Part shown: positions 31,765-31,982 of the stretch, piece after piece | Layout of the letters: the number at the start of each line of letters is the position of its first letter | Numbering within the stretch: position 1 is the first letter of the stretch | NCBI GenBank assembly: GCA_964613675.1 | Contig: CAZTIH010000017.1 | Span: 1-31,982 of the forward strand | Direction of reading: 5' to 3' | Length of the DNA stretch: 31,982 nt | Source of the DNA: DAIUCA01 sp964613675 | GTDB taxonomy: Bacteria; Pseudomonadota; Gammaproteobacteria; Competibacterales; Competibacteraceae | Made by a program: the position numbers and the translations under genes | Notes under the pieces: model-generated | Told to the model about the DNA's origin: nothing | Database searches by the model: none | Seen by the model: only the letters and a program-made list of their open reading frames with translations

Positions 31765-31791
31765 AAAAAATAAAGCCGCGTATTAAACGCG
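31765..31791 (-). terminator. Possible terminator upstream of the L36 gene
   Basis: On the - strand a 5-bp stem CGCGT/ACGCG with loop TTAAT is followed by GCTTTATTTTTT. The loop contains the TAA of the small basic ORF ending at 31783. The stem is short, so this is a weak call; it would separate the L36 gene from anything transcribed from the right edge. Confidence 0.45.
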
Positions 31792-31923
31792 ACGACCTCG
31801 CACAATGGCAACCAGGCGCGGGCGAATCGCGGGCTTTTTGGCGTAGTCTTTCAGCGTTTGTCGGGGTTTTTTGAGAACAGAACGGGATTTACACTTCGGA
31901 TGCCCCGCCCACGCAGGCCGCAT
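31783..31923 (-). CDS. Possible small basic protein of 46 residues, unrecognised
   Basis: An open frame on the - strand ends at 31783 and stays open to the window edge; the only ATG in it is at 31923, giving 46 residues. The product would be very basic, with MRPAWAGHPKCKSR at the start and PRLVAIVRGRRV at the end. I do not recognise the family. There is no clear ribosome binding site before the ATG, but the end coincides with a possible terminator. It may be a real small ribosome-related or nucleic-acid-binding protein, part of a longer gene entering from the right, or chance. Confidence 0.25.
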   Translation of the reverse strand: MRPAWAGHPKCKSRSVLKKPRQTLKDYAKKPAIRPRLVAIVRGRRV

Positions 31924-31952
31924 AACACCATTGAGAAGAGGAACATCAAACC

Positions 31953-31982
31953 ATGTCGCTTGGAAAACAATCTGATGAGTCG
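31953..31982 (+). CDS. Start of a + strand gene (3' end outside window)
   Basis: ATG 31953 is preceded by AGAGGAA (31937-31943) at good spacing and opens a frame that reads MSLGKQSDES to the window edge. Ten residues are too few to identify a family. It overlaps nothing on the + strand, but its upstream region would share DNA with the possible - strand ORF at 31783-31923, so at most one of these two calls is likely to be complete as drawn. Confidence 0.4.
   Translation, partial: MSLGKQSDES

Noticed and set aside
1..31982. CRISPR arrays, tRNA or rRNA genes, insertion sequences, prophage or toxin-antitoxin and other defence genes
   Set aside because: I looked for spaced repeats, transposase or integrase products and RNA gene sequence on both strands and saw none.

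Overview
The window is a chromosomal segment of a gammaproteobacterium with intermediate G+C and rich in housekeeping genes. The evidence is the order miaA-hfq-hflX-hflK-hflC-(DUF2065)-hisZ-purA, a cobalamin cobU-cobT-cobC set, complete pot and mod transporters and a type II secretion (T2SS) cluster. I cannot name the genus. Two 10-base N runs (22313-22322 and 27017-27026) show this is draft or metagenome assembly; both lie inside genes. I see no tRNA, rRNA, CRISPR array, prophage or insertion sequence.

Layout. (1) 1-7077, + strand: 3' end of miaA, hfq, hflX, hflK, hflC, a DUF2065 membrane peptide, hisZ and purA, tightly packed with several overlaps, followed by an auxin-efflux-family carrier (7095-8027). 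(2) 8160-12321, + strand: polyamine ABC transporter, with the binding protein separated from the ATPase and two permeases by a terminator. (3) 12397-14980, + strand: molybdate transporter modABC. (4) 15092-17990, + strand: T2SS gspC and gspD. (5) 17998-23943, - strand: uvrC, an AmpE/CbiB-like membrane protein, a lytic transglycosylase, then after a 382-bp non-coding stretch cobC, cobT and cobU. (6) 24001-30815, + strand: T2SS gspE, F, H-like, I, J, K, L-like and M-like. (7) 30832-31982: gloB and a type-B ribosomal protein L36 on the - strand, then an unclear right edge with a possible small basic ORF and the start of a + strand gene.

How the parts work together. Regions 4 and 6 together encode most of a T2SS (inner-membrane platform, secretin, ATPase, minor pseudopilins), but the major pseudopilin gene gspG is not visible. 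The opposite-strand block in region 5 splits the cluster. cobU, cobT and cobC act in lower-ligand assembly of cobalamin; cobS is not in the window.

The most unusual signal is not a gene. The 7-mer TTCAGAA, or its complement TTCTGAA, occurs 46 times by hand count, against about four expected for random sequence of this length. It occurs in more than one reading frame, forms inverted pairs, and sits in the loop of the bidirectional terminator between gspM and gloB. This resembles a DNA uptake sequence or another genome-wide recognition word.
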